This document shows, piece by piece, positions 1 through 8,080 of a stretch of DNA of 64,000 nt. Positions within the stretch are counted from its first letter, which is position 1. Every line of letters begins with the position of its first letter. The stretch covers positions 1 through 64,000 of the forward strand of contig JAZDRN010000001.1 of assembly GCA_047501485.1 (NCBI GenBank). Direction: 5' to 3'. Position numbers and translations under genes: made by a program. Below the pieces are notes generated by a model. The model had not been told where the DNA came from. It saw only the letters and a program-made list of their open reading frames with translations, and did no database searches. This DNA comes from Ancrocorticia sp047501485. GTDB taxonomy: Bacteria; Actinomycetota; Actinomycetes; Actinomycetales; Actinomycetaceae.

Positions 1-78
1 GTACGTATCCGGTATACCCATACCATATAGCAATCGTTGCTATCTCGCCACTTTCTGGGGGTGTGACACTGTGATTAT

Positions 79-125
79 ACCGCCTCCTAAGCGGTAGGTC
101 GATGGTTCGAATCCATTCGGGGGCA
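79..125 (+). pseudogene. 3' half of tRNA-Arg(CCT), probable attachment-site remnant
   Basis: The anticodon arm (79-95, five pairs, loop CTCCTAA, anticodon CCT at 86-88), the T arm (101-117, loop TTCGAAT) and the 3' acceptor strand CGGGGGC plus A73 (118-125) are all present. The matching 5' acceptor strand (GCCCCCG) and D arm are absent from 1-78, so the gene is not intact. Elements that integrate at tRNA genes usually leave exactly this 3' portion at one end. With this orientation the element should lie to the left, outside the window. Confidence 0.8.
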
Positions 126-1334
126 CAAGCGATTGAGGCGAGAGAAGTGGGAGCTTACTCGCACTTCCGAGCTGGCCGGGCGCCGCCTGAGCGTAATCGT
201 TGCTATGGTCGCGAGCACTGCGGCACCCCCGCTCGCGACCAGCGCCCAGGCAGGCAGGACAACGGCAGGCGAGCCTGTGGCGAGTATTCCGCTGCCGAGC
301 GCTGAACCGGTAGCGGAGCCGATGTACATCGCAGACATGAGCCAGGCCACGACTTGCACTGATCGCTCAGGCCGGACGCTGGTGTAGGCCGCCTGCCCGA
401 TCGCGACCGATGCCCATCCCGCAACACCCCAGATCAGGGTCGCGACGAGCCATGCGGTTGCTGCGCGGGTGAGCCAGAGCGTGAGGAATGCCGCCGTCAG
501 CAGCACCGGGGAGACGATGAGCAGGCGGCGTCCGTCGACGTGATCCAGGAGTCGTCCGGCTGCCCAGGAGCCGGCGACGCCGCCGATACCCCACGCCCAG
601 ACCAACGCGAAGCCCCATGCGCCCAGGCCCGCGCTGGATGTGATGGGCAGCAGGTAGGTGTACAGACCGAGCGAGGCGATACCGAGCAGGAAAGCCAATA
701 CGATCCCGCCCGCCAGCAACCCGAAAGCGCCGCTTGAACTGGTCTTGGAAGGAGCCGCCTTGGCAGTGGGTGCGGGGTGCGCGAGGCTCGGGATCGTAGC
801 CCCGCGAGAGGTGATGGCGATGAGGCCGATCACACCGAGGGCGACGATGAGGCCCATCGTCGCTCGCCAACCGATACCCCCGGCGATGAGCATCCCGATC
901 GGCACGCCGGCAACTGTGCCCAGAGAGAGCCCGAAGGTGACCATCGCCATTGCGCGGGCGCGTCGCTCGGGCATCATGGCCCCGGCGGCTCCGGTCGCCA
1001 GCGCGGTGAGCGTTCCCGCCCCGGCCCCGGCGAGGGCTCGTGAGGCGAGGAACACCCACAGCGAGGGGCTGACCGCCGTGATCGCGCTTCCCGCGACGAA
1101 TGCGACCAGGGTGATCAGCAGCGCTCGGCGAGTAGTGCCGGTGCGAATGAGGACGCCGGGCAGCCACGGCGCGGTGAGCGCGTAGGCGGCGGTGAAGGTC
1201 GTCACCCCGAGCCCGACCTGTCCCTCGCCGACATCAAGTGAGGCGGCGATGTCGGGCAGGATGCCCGCGATCACGTACGAGTTGATCCCCAACGCCACCG
1301 CTGACAGCACCAACGGCCACAACTTCCTCAACAC
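87..1334 (-). CDS. MFS transporter (DHA1-type drug efflux), tail runs into tRNA remnant
   Basis: This is a 12-helix major facilitator of about 415 residues, probably a proton-driven drug exporter in the cytoplasmic membrane. The N-terminal half has the pattern of DHA1 pumps: a first helix with NSYVIAGILP, a loop with RTGTTRRALL, and helix 4 with SRALAGAGAG. Start: GTG at 1334, with a purine-rich GAGAGA about ten bases upstream. It lies 69 bp behind another MFS gene on the same strand and probably shares that operon. Oddity: the last dozen residues (CPRMDSNHRPTA) are antisense to the tRNA-Arg remnant, and the stop codon lies in its anticodon loop, so the native 3' end may have been replaced. 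The substrate cannot be deduced. Confidence 0.85.
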   Translation of the reverse strand: MLRKLWPLVLSAVALGINSYVIAGILPDIAASLDVGEGQVGLGVTTFTAAYALTAPWLPGVLIRTGTTRRALLITLVAFVAGSAITAVSPSLWVFLASRALAGAGAGTLTALATGAAGAMMPERRARAMAMVTFGLSLGTVAGVPIGMLIAGGIGWRATMGLIVALGVIGLIAITSRGATIPSLAHPAPTAKAAPSKTSSSGAFGLLAGGIVLAFLLGIASLGLYTYLLPITSSAGLGAWGFALVWAWGIGGVAGSWAAGRLLDHVDGRRLLIVSPVLLTAAFLTLWLTRAATAWLVATLIWGVAGWASVAIGQAAYTSVRPERSVQVVAWLMSAMYIGSATGSALGSGILATGSPAVVLPAWALVASGGAAVLATIATITLRRRPASSEVRVSSHFSRLNRLCPRMDSNHRPTA

Positions 1335-1403
1335 CAGTCTGTCTCTCTTTCTCGTCTTTCACGTCTTCATCAGCACGGGCATGTGGAGGCGTGGGCGTAC
1401 TAT

Positions 1404-2597
1404 TCAGGATTCGCGGCGGCCCGCCGGGAATGCGCGCTTGTTTCCGAGGACGGTGAGGATCGCGATGACGGCAAGCCCGAGCGCTGTACAGGCCAGGGCA
1501 GGTGCCGGTGCTCCGGTGGCGAGGATGGCGCCGCCGATGATGCCGCCTCCGGCGACGGCGGCGTTGAACGCGGTCACGAACACCGACTGCGCAGCATCGG
1601 TGTGCTCGCCCGCACGATCCGCAAGCGCGGTCTGGAGTAGGGCTGGTGCGCCGCCGAAGCTGAACCCCCAGACTGCGATCGCCACGGCGATCGGCACGGC
1701 TCCGATGACGGGGTTGGCCAGTGCGAGGCTCGCGGCCCCCATGAGGACGAGTGCGCCGAGGACGGTCGCGCGGAGTGCTCGGTCGATGATGACGCCGGTC
1801 GCGGTGATCCCGATGAACGAGGCGATGCCGAACACGGCGAGGCCGATGTCGAGTCTGAGCCCGGTCGACGCCAGCAGGGGAGCGATGTAGGTATAGAGGA
1901 TGTTGTGCGCGAGTACCCACAGCAGCGCGACGAGCAGCACGGCGCGGATGCCCGGCAACAGGATCACCCGCGTCAGCGGCAGATGCTCGGTGGGAGCCTG
2001 ACCGGGTACGTCGGGCACGGCTGCGGCGATCCAGACCGCGAGGATGGCTGCGGCGACGGAGATCGCGACGAACACCCATCGCCAATCCACGAACGAGCCG
2101 GCGAGCGCGCCCAACGGAACGCCCGCGGCGAGGGCGATGGGCTGCCCGATCCCGGTGACCGTGAGCGCCCGGCCCTGCAAGGATGGGTCGACCAGACGGC
2201 GGGCGTATCCGGCGAGCACGCCCCACACGAGTGCTGCCGCAGCACCCGCGATAAACCGGGCGGCGAGGATCAGCGCATACCAAGGGGCGAGAGCCGTGAC
2301 GGTGTTGAACACCAACAGCGCGACCACCGCCGCGAGGAGCACTTTCTTGCGGCTCGCCCGCCGCGTTGCGGCCACGAGCGGTATGGCGGCGGCCACGGAG
2401 CCGATCGCGTAGAGGGTAACGAGCTGCCCGGCAGCGGACTCGGAGATGCCGAGCCCCGTGGCGAGTTGCGGGAGGAGGCCTGCGGGGATGGTCTCGGTGA
2501 AGATCGCCAGGAACCCCGCCGCGGCCAGCGCCAGCAGCGCCGTCCAGGGCAGAGGCGCCGGTGCTGACACGCGCGTAGGCGCGGTATCTGCGGTCAC
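1404..2597 (-). CDS. MFS transporter (DHA1-type efflux)
   Basis: A 397-residue major facilitator with 12 predicted helices; the protein begins VTADTAPTRV and its first helix includes LLALAAAGFLAIFTETIPAG. It has the AraJ/CmlA-like DHA1 layout, including the loop TRRASRKKVLL and helix 4 with ARFIAGAAAALVWG. I chose the GTG at 2597 because its G starts in the last sense codon of the upstream dehydrogenase (GTGA overlap), which implies translational coupling. It is the second gene of the unit controlled by the divergent CGNR regulator at 3571. Its substrate is unknown; export of a product made by the upstream enzyme is an inference. Confidence 0.87.
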   Translation of the reverse strand: MTADTAPTRVSAPAPLPWTALLALAAAGFLAIFTETIPAGLLPQLATGLGISESAAGQLVTLYAIGSVAAAIPLVAATRRASRKKVLLAAVVALLVFNTVTALAPWYALILAARFIAGAAAALVWGVLAGYARRLVDPSLQGRALTVTGIGQPIALAAGVPLGALAGSFVDWRWVFVAISVAAAILAVWIAAAVPDVPGQAPTEHLPLTRVILLPGIRAVLLVALLWVLAHNILYTYIAPLLASTGLRLDIGLAVFGIASFIGITATGVIIDRALRATVLGALVLMGAASLALANPVIGAVPIAVAIAVWGFSFGGAPALLQTALADRAGEHTDAAQSVFVTAFNAAVAGGGIIGGAILATGAPAPALACTALGLAVIAILTVLGNKRAFPAGRRES

Positions 2598-3487
2598 CGG
2601 TTGTTCTCGGCGGTGTTGCGGTGGCGCTGCATGTTGGCGAGCGAGGCCCAGTCGTCGCACTCGTGCCCGGCCTCGATCGCCTCGGTCAGCAGGCCCGAGA
2701 GCAGATCACCCACGGGGAGCCGCAGCCCGGCCGCGGCGGCTTGGGTGCGTGCGAGGTCGACGTCCTTGCGTCCGAGTACCGGGGTGAAGCCGGCCGGTGT
2801 GTACTTCTCGGAGGCGATGAGGCCGCCGTAGTTGGTGTAGACCGGGCCCGGCGTGATGGTTGAGGTGAACAGCTCCACGACCGTGCCGGTATCGATCCCG
2901 CCGCGCTCGGCGATGCTCACGGCCTCCGACATGGACTGGATCGCCGAGGCGATGAGCACCTGTCCGGCGACCTTGACCACGTTCGCCTGCCGCGGCTGGT
3001 CGCCCACCGGCCACACCTTGGCGCTGACCGCGTCAAGGTGTGGCCTCACCTGCTCAATGAGGGCGGGGTCACCGGCGGTGACGATGTTGAGATTGCCGGC
3101 TTGGGCGACCGGCACACCGCCGAACATGGGTGCGGCGACATATCCGACTCCCTGCTCGGCATGTACGGTTGCGGCTTCTTCGGCCAGGTCGGGGCTGATC
3201 GTTGCGAGGTTCACGTGCACCACTCCCTTGCCGGCCTGTTGGAGTGCGCCGCTGTCGAGAATCACCTTTCGCACAGCCGCGTCATCGGCAAGCACGGAGA
3301 ACACCACCGGCGCGGAGACGAATACCTCGCGCGGATGCTCGACCTCGACGGCACCCGCGTCGAGGAGTGGTGCCAGCTTCTCCCGGTCGCGATTCCACAC
3401 GGCCACGCGGTAGCCGGCCTTGATGAGGTTCGCGGCGATACCCGACCCCATGCCTCCAATACCGACCACGGTTACATCAGCAGTCAT
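2594..3487 (-). CDS. NAD(P)-dependent 3-hydroxyisobutyrate dehydrogenase-family oxidoreductase
   Basis: A protein of 297 residues in the beta-hydroxyacid dehydrogenase / 6-phosphogluconate dehydrogenase-like superfamily. The N-terminal Rossmann motif VGIGGMGSGIAANLIKAGY (GxGxxG) is followed by VAVWNRDREK, whose Arg after the second strand suggests NADPH preference. The C-terminal half has the helical domain with VVKVAGQVLIAS, where the family's catalytic Lys sits (KVAGQ), and a GRKDVDLA element. I chose the ATG at 3487 because GGGGA lies six bases upstream. First gene of a probable operon with two MFS genes, divergent from a CGNR regulator, with two palindromes between them. Function is probably reduction of a reactive carbonyl or imine; the substrate is unknown. 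Confidence 0.85.
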   Translation of the reverse strand: MTADVTVVGIGGMGSGIAANLIKAGYRVAVWNRDREKLAPLLDAGAVEVEHPREVFVSAPVVFSVLADDAAVRKVILDSGALQQAGKGVVHVNLATISPDLAEEAATVHAEQGVGYVAAPMFGGVPVAQAGNLNIVTAGDPALIEQVRPHLDAVSAKVWPVGDQPRQANVVKVAGQVLIASAIQSMSEAVSIAERGGIDTGTVVELFTSTITPGPVYTNYGGLIASEKYTPAGFTPVLGRKDVDLARTQAAAAGLRLPVGDLLSGLLTEAIEAGHECDDWASLANMQRHRNTAENNR

Positions 3488-3504
3488 CTTCATTCCCCAT
3501 TCAC

Positions 3505-3529
3505 GTGGAACCAGTTGAACAAGTTCCAC
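3505..3529. promoter_or_regulatory. Palindromic operator candidate 1 in CGNR/dehydrogenase divergent promoter
   Basis: Perfect inverted arms GTGGAAC / GTTCCAC separated by 11 bases, with an inner GTTGAAC element. It lies 18 bases upstream of the dehydrogenase start and shares the GGAAC half-site with the palindrome at 3549. A likely binding site for the CGNR regulator. Confidence 0.6.
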
Positions 3530-3548
3530 TCTACATGTTCTATCCGGG

Positions 3549-3571
3549 TGGAACCACTTAAACTGGTTCCA
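3549..3571. promoter_or_regulatory. Palindromic operator candidate 2 overlapping the CGNR gene start
   Basis: Perfect 8-bp arms TGGAACCA / TGGTTCCA around CTTAAAC; the last base is the A of the ATG at 3571. Same half-site as the palindrome at 3505, with centres 43 bp apart. The position over the start codon suggests autorepression. Confidence 0.65.
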
Positions 3572-4170
3572 TGAGTACTTCGAAAGAGACAGCGATGACC
3601 GGCGCGGGCGCTGATGTGCCTGTGTTTCGGCTGGACAACGAGCGCCTGGCGTTCCGTTTCACTGCTACGCTCAGCGATCGCTACGGCACACCGGTCGAAC
3701 GCCTCCCGACGGCGGAGCGCTTGGATGCGTGGTTGCGTGCGAACGGCCTCCAAATGTCCGGCACGGGCGCGACCGAGCAGGATCACCAGGTGGCGCTGTC
3801 GTTGCGGGAAGCGATCCATCGAGCGGGCACCGCCGTCGCTCAGGGCACCGCGATCGCCGTTGACGATCTCGCGATAGTGAACGCTGCCGCGCGCGAGCAC
3901 GTCGCCTTCCCGGAACTAGTGCCTGCCGGCCTGCGCTGGATACCCAGCGACGGTGAGACGGTGCGGTCGGCGCTGGGTCTGGTCGCCCGCGATGCGATCG
4001 TCGTGCTCGGCGGTGAGGATCGACCCCGCGTGAAGACCTGCCAGAACCCCGACTGTCGTGGCCTGTACGTGGATACCAGCCAGGCAGGAAGCCGCCGCTG
4101 GTGCTCGATGAACGTCTGCGGCAACCGCGCCAAGAAAGCGAAGTTCCGGCACGGCCGCACCTCACTCTGA
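3571..4170 (+). CDS. CGNR zinc-finger / ABATE-domain transcriptional regulator
   Basis: A 199-residue protein of the ABATE-CGNR family (putative stress-responsive regulators). The N-terminal ABATE-like domain (about 20-150) is followed by the signature C-terminal zinc finger at about 155-195: KTCQNPDCRGLYVD, then RRWCSMNVCGNRAKKAKFR, with four Cys and the CGNR motif. ATG at 3571 lies inside a perfect palindrome. It faces away from the dehydrogenase/MFS genes and probably controls both directions through the paired GGAAC palindromes. The ligand is unknown; the neighbouring pumps suggest it senses a toxic small molecule. Confidence 0.88.
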   Translation: MSTSKETAMTGAGADVPVFRLDNERLAFRFTATLSDRYGTPVERLPTAERLDAWLRANGLQMSGTGATEQDHQVALSLREAIHRAGTAVAQGTAIAVDDLAIVNAAAREHVAFPELVPAGLRWIPSDGETVRSALGLVARDAIVVLGGEDRPRVKTCQNPDCRGLYVDTSQAGSRRWCSMNVCGNRAKKAKFRHGRTSL

Positions 4171-4184
4171 CCTGCCTACCCGAG

Positions 4185-5630
4185 TCATCGGCGGCGGATA
4201 CGCAGCGCCAGCGGGATCGCTGCGAGGGCGAACGCGATGGTGAGTGCGAACAAGGTTCCGATGCCTGCCGTGGGGCTCTCGCCCGCACGTTGCAGGGCTG
4301 AGAGGATTGCGGTGCCGACGCCGGCGATGATCGCGGTGCCAAGGGTCTGGGCCATCTGGATCGTGCCGCTCATCTGCCCGATCGCCTCGGGCTCGGTCTC
4401 GCTGAACGTCTCAGCGGTACTGGCGTTGTACGCGAGGCCCATGCCGAAGCCACCGATGATCCAGCCGATGATCGCAACGAACACGAGGATCACAGTCGAT
4501 AGCACGGTCACGGTGATGATCGTGATGCCCGCGGCGAGGATGAGCAGGCCGAGTACCGAGTCGGCGCGACGGGTGGAGGTGCCGCGGCGCTCTTCGTGGC
4601 GGCTCTGGTACATCGACCCGCCGACCCACACGAACGCGCCTGCGGCGATGCCGAGCCCGGCGGTGGTCAGGCTCGCTCCGCGCAGCTCGGTCATCGCCAG
4701 TGGGAGGAACGTTTCGATCCCGAAGAACGCCGCGCACAAGATCGCGCGGGTCGCGATCCCGGCCGGCACGCCCCGGCGCGCGGTCAACGTGCCTGCCGGG
4801 GTGACTTGGCGCAGCGTGAGGATCATGACGATGCCGCCGACGACGACCATGCCCAGCAGGAGCGGCAGGTTCTGCTGCTGTTCCAGCCCCGCCAGGACGA
4901 TCGCCGCGGAGACGGCGAGGCCGATGCTGAACACGAGCTGGCGCGACACCCCGCCCCTGGCACGCGACGGCTCGGCGGCAGCGGCCGCTTGCGGTGCGGG
5001 CAGGCCGCGCAGGGTGACGAGGCCTGCGATCACGACGAGCGGGATCAGGGCGTAGAACAGGATGCGCCAGCTCGCGGCCTCCGCGAGGACACTTGAGATC
5101 AGGGGGCCGATCAGTGACGGCACCGTCCACGCCCCCGACAGCAGTGCCAGTGCTCGTGCCTGGAGGACGGGCGGGTAGACGATCGCGACGGCGACGTAGG
5201 CCATGCTCATGATCGCCCCCATGCCAAGGCCCTGGACGATACGCCCGAGGAGGAAGACCGGCCATTGGGCTGCGACCGCCGAGATCACCAGCCCGGCCGC
5301 GAAGACGATCAGCCCGGTGAGGTAGGGAGCACGGGGCCCGCGCCGGTCGGCGACGGCACCGGCGACGACGGTGCCGATGACGCTGGCGAGCATCAGCGCG
5401 GAGATCGCCCACCCGTACGTGCTCAGGCCCCCGAGCTCGCTGGCAATGCGCGGGAGGGCGGTAGTGACGCCAAGCCCATCGAACGCGATGATACCCACCG
5501 AAGCCAGCAACCCGATCGTGACCAGGCGCAGCGATGGCGCCACCACACTGCCGGGTTCCGACGTGCTTTCGGGAGGCGTGGAGTGATTGGGCTGTGTCGA
5601 GTCTGTGGTCATGACCGGTTCTTCGTTCAT
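4185..5630 (-). CDS. MFS transporter (DHA2-type, about 14 helices)
   Basis: A 481-residue drug:H+ antiporter-like permease with a Pro/Ser/Thr-rich N-terminal tail of about 25 residues and roughly 14 hydrophobic segments, matching the QacA/EmrB (DHA2) layout. Motif A appears as AGAVADRRGPRAPYL and motif C-like Gly/Pro-rich helix 5 as SGAWTVPSLIGPL. The start could be the ATG at 5630 or the internal ATG at 5612. It converges with the CGNR regulator (14-bp gap). Its start lies 16 bp from a truncated SDR gene, so this boundary is probably a recombination junction. It has no dedicated regulator next to it. Substrate unknown. Confidence 0.85.
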   Translation of the reverse strand: MNEEPVMTTDSTQPNHSTPPESTSEPGSVVAPSLRLVTIGLLASVGIIAFDGLGVTTALPRIASELGGLSTYGWAISALMLASVIGTVVAGAVADRRGPRAPYLTGLIVFAAGLVISAVAAQWPVFLLGRIVQGLGMGAIMSMAYVAVAIVYPPVLQARALALLSGAWTVPSLIGPLISSVLAEAASWRILFYALIPLVVIAGLVTLRGLPAPQAAAAAEPSRARGGVSRQLVFSIGLAVSAAIVLAGLEQQQNLPLLLGMVVVGGIVMILTLRQVTPAGTLTARRGVPAGIATRAILCAAFFGIETFLPLAMTELRGASLTTAGLGIAAGAFVWVGGSMYQSRHEERRGTSTRRADSVLGLLILAAGITIITVTVLSTVILVFVAIIGWIIGGFGMGLAYNASTAETFSETEPEAIGQMSGTIQMAQTLGTAIIAGVGTAILSALQRAGESPTAGIGTLFALTIAFALAAIPLALRIRRR

Positions 5631-5646
5631 CTCTCGGACAGGAGGG

Positions 5647-5745
5647 CTATGGGGTGTAGGTCAGGATGCGGCGCGCTCGGTTGAGGGCTTCGGGGACAGC
5701 GGTGCTTCCGGCCCTGCCGGTGGCGCCGAGTACGGCGATTCTCAT
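5647..5745 (-). pseudogene. N-terminal stub of an NAD(P)-binding SDR/NmrA-like oxidoreductase
   Basis: A 32-codon frame beginning MRIAVLGATGRAGS, the first strand and GxTGxxG dinucleotide-binding loop of atypical short-chain dehydrogenases, then a stop after ILTYTP. Family members run 200-280 residues, so more than 85% is missing. Its ATG overlaps the stop of the EamA gene by four bases (ATGA), so it was once the second, translationally coupled gene of that operon. The DNA beyond the break is the start region of an unrelated MFS gene, which points to deletion or insertion. Confidence 0.75.
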
Positions 5746-6668
5746 GACGGGGCGTGTGCTTTCTGTTTCGGGGAGGGGAGTTGGCCAGCGACCATCGCGA
5801 TGAGCGCGAGGGCGAAGCCGAGGAGCTGGATCAGGGTGAGGGCTTCTCCGGCGATTGCAGCGCCGAGGATCGCGGCGACGAGTGGGGAGAGCAGGCCGAG
5901 CAGCGCGGTTGCGGTGACCGGGAGGCGGCGGATCCCGGCGAACCAGATCGTGTAGGTGATGAGCGCCCCGACGATGCCGAGCCAGGCGTAGCCGAGCCAG
6001 GCGGTGCCGTCGATGCTGGGCGGCACGCCGTCGATGAGCAGGGCGGGCAGCAGGAGCACCAGACCGGCGGCGGTGAGCTGCCATCCGGCGAGACCGATCG
6101 GAGAGACTCCCTCGGGTCGGCCCCATTTCTTCGTGAGCACGACGCCGGTGCCCATCGAGACGGCACCGGCGAGGCCTGCGAGGATGCCAATAGGTGACAT
6201 CGCGGCGTCGGGGCCGAGGACGACGAGGGCGACGCCGGTCATGCCGAGCACGCCCCAGAACACGCGCCAGACCGACAGCTTCTCGTGCAGGATCGCCACC
6301 GCCAGGAACGCGATCACGATGGGCTGCGCGGCTCCGAGGGTGGCGGCGACACCTCCGGGAAGCTCTTGGGCGGCGAGGAACAGCAGCGGGAAGAACGCGG
6401 CCATGTTCAAGATGCCGAGCACGATGCTCTTCCACCACCACGAACCGCGTGGCAGCTGCTGGGCGATCAGGAGCGCGATCAATCCTGCCGGGAGGGAGCG
6501 CATCATCGCCGCGAACAATGGATGGCCATCGGGCAGCATGTGCGTGGTGACGATGTAGGTTGTGCCCCACACCATCGGAACGATCGCGGTCAGCGCCGTC
6601 CATCCCACGCGATTCGGAGTCTCTGCCAAGGCACTCTGCGGCGGCGAGGAAAGATTCGTGGTGGTCAT
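5742..6668 (-). CDS. EamA-family (DMT superfamily) transporter
   Basis: A 308-residue permease with about ten hydrophobic segments in two EamA repeats: repeat 1 about 20-140 (VWGTTYIVTTHMLP, then ARSLPAG-like RSLPAGLIALL) and repeat 2 about 155-290 (WQLTAAGLVLL, LLSPLVAAILGAAIAGE). The signature Pro/Glu-containing ends of the repeats (GAAQPIVIAFLAVAILHEKL and GEALT) are present. I chose the ATG at 6668, where the protein begins MTTTNLSS, because the extension above it overlaps the promoter region. Divergent from a LysR regulator at 6748 that probably controls it. The 4-bp overlap with the SDR stub shows that the ancestral unit was transporter plus reductase. Substrates of this family include amino acids and metabolites. 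Confidence 0.88.
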   Translation of the reverse strand: MTTTNLSSPPQSALAETPNRVGWTALTAIVPMVWGTTYIVTTHMLPDGHPLFAAMMRSLPAGLIALLIAQQLPRGSWWWKSIVLGILNMAAFFPLLFLAAQELPGGVAATLGAAQPIVIAFLAVAILHEKLSVWRVFWGVLGMTGVALVVLGPDAAMSPIGILAGLAGAVSMGTGVVLTKKWGRPEGVSPIGLAGWQLTAAGLVLLLPALLIDGVPPSIDGTAWLGYAWLGIVGALITYTIWFAGIRRLPVTATALLGLLSPLVAAILGAAIAGEALTLIQLLGFALALIAMVAGQLPSPKQKAHAPS

Positions 6669-6702
6669 GCACCCATCATCGACCGATCTCCGGCCATGAG
6701 TC

Positions 6703-6715
6703 CAACAGATTGTTG
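6703..6715. promoter_or_regulatory. Candidate LysR-type binding site
   Basis: CAACA-GAT-TGTTG inverted repeat between the divergent EamA and LysR starts, 33 bases upstream of the LysR ATG. Size and position suit a LysR site, though the arms are short. Confidence 0.4.
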
Positions 6716-6747
6716 CCATACCAAGAATGAACTGAAACCATAGGTGT

Positions 6748-7629
6748 ATGGAGTTGCAGCAGATGCGGTACGTCGTGGCCATCGCGGAGGAGAAGAACTT
6801 CACCCGCGCGGCTGAGCGGTGCTTCGTCGTACAGTCCTCACTCAGTCACCAGATCAAGGCGCTCGAACACGAGCTCGGCGTCACGCTGTTCGCGCGCAGC
6901 AGCCGTCGTGTTGAACTCACCGCCGCCGGCGAAGCATTTCTGGTGCAGGCGCGGGCGAGCCTGGATGCTGCCGAGCGTGCCATCTCGGAAGCTGCAGCGG
7001 CGAATGGACAGATTCGCGGCACCTTGACCGTCGGCGTGATCCCCACCGTGACCGCGATCGACATCCCCGCCGCTCTCGGGCAGTTCCACCGCACCCACCC
7101 GGCCGTGCGGATCAGGCTCAGGGGCGGAGGCAGTGACGAATTCATCGCCGCGATCAGCGCGGGAAGCATGGACGTCGCCATCCTCGGACTACCCGACAGC
7201 ACGCCGCCGACAGGTGTGAATACGCGAGTGCTTGCCAGAGAGCGCTTGGTCGCCGTCGTCTCCGCTGAGCACCCGCTCGCCGAACGGCGCCGACTCCGGT
7301 TGGAGGATCTCGGCGATGAAGCATTCGTGGACTTCCCCGAGGGCACCCCTGGCCGGGTGCCCTCCGACCTCGCGTTCCAAGCCGCCGGGGTGCATCGCGA
7401 AGTCACCTTCGAGGCCATGAGTACCGATCTCATCCTCGACCTGGTCAGGCAGGGGCTCGTGATCGCGCTGCTCTCACCAGCTGTGATCCCGACCGCCAGT
7501 GACGATCTGCGTACGATCCCGGTCGCAGCAGGCCCGACCCGTGTCGAGTACCTCGCGTGGAGCAGCTTCAACCCAGCCCCGGCAGCACAGGCATTCCTCG
7601 ACGACCTCCCTCTATCGCCGGTCAAGTGA
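6748..7629 (+). CDS. LysR-family transcriptional regulator
   Basis: A protein of 293 residues, the usual LysR length. The winged-helix domain spans about 1-60 (MELQQMRYVVAIAEEKNFT, RAAERCFVVQSSLSHQIKALE, LGVTLFARSSRRVELT); the effector domain spans about 90-290 and opens with GTLTVGVIPT. ATG at 6748 follows an AGG-containing leader. It diverges from the EamA transporter, the classical LysR arrangement, so it probably activates that gene in response to a metabolite. The C-terminus is intact. Effector unknown. Confidence 0.92.
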   Translation: MELQQMRYVVAIAEEKNFTRAAERCFVVQSSLSHQIKALEHELGVTLFARSSRRVELTAAGEAFLVQARASLDAAERAISEAAAANGQIRGTLTVGVIPTVTAIDIPAALGQFHRTHPAVRIRLRGGGSDEFIAAISAGSMDVAILGLPDSTPPTGVNTRVLARERLVAVVSAEHPLAERRRLRLEDLGDEAFVDFPEGTPGRVPSDLAFQAAGVHREVTFEAMSTDLILDLVRQGLVIALLSPAVIPTASDDLRTIPVAAGPTRVEYLAWSSFNPAPAAQAFLDDLPLSPVK

Positions 7630-8080
7630 GCCGGTGGCCTCGTCGCCACCAGAAAACTCGGCTACAACGCCATCTGCCGGATCGAACAGCATCAGATTGG
7701 GAGCCAGCTCAGCCAGGGCGGGGGCCGGCCACGGCAGATGCATGCTCGATAGCGTGACCCCTGCCAGGCGGGGATGCCGAGCACACCAGGCCGCAATGAA
7801 CCCCGTGATCGGCACCTGCACAAGCTCACGATTCAAGAACCTGCCGTTCTTCACGAGCGATATGAGCGAGTCCGCGACGAAGGACGGACGCGAGACGCGC
7901 CGGCGTCGTCCTAGTCATCGAACCTGAGCTGATCACGAACTGGCTCACCGGATCGCCAATACAGGACAACACACCGAACTGAGGACCCCGCGCGTACGCA
8001 AATGTTCAAACGTCCTGGATGGCGTGTTCTCAGGCTTCTGAACCTATTTGCTGCGATTGCGTTGTTCGCTCAGTGTTGTC
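7630..8080. other. Intergenic stretch with no supported gene
   Basis: About 450 bases between the LysR gene and the broken quinone oxidoreductase. A minus-strand frame at 7612-7854 (80 codons, starts MKNGRFLNRELVQVP) is open, but I recognise no family and it overlaps the LysR 3' end. It may be the end of a deleted gene. I see no hairpin or repeat here that I would defend. Confidence 0.4.

Noticed and set aside
32..206. Repeated 12-mer AATCGTTGCTAT at 32-43 and 195-206
   Set aside because: Two isolated copies only; too short and without dyad or att features to interpret.
7612..7854. 80-codon minus-strand frame after the LysR gene
   Set aside because: No family recognised, overlaps the LysR 3' end, start context poor. 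Kept only as a note in the intergenic entry.
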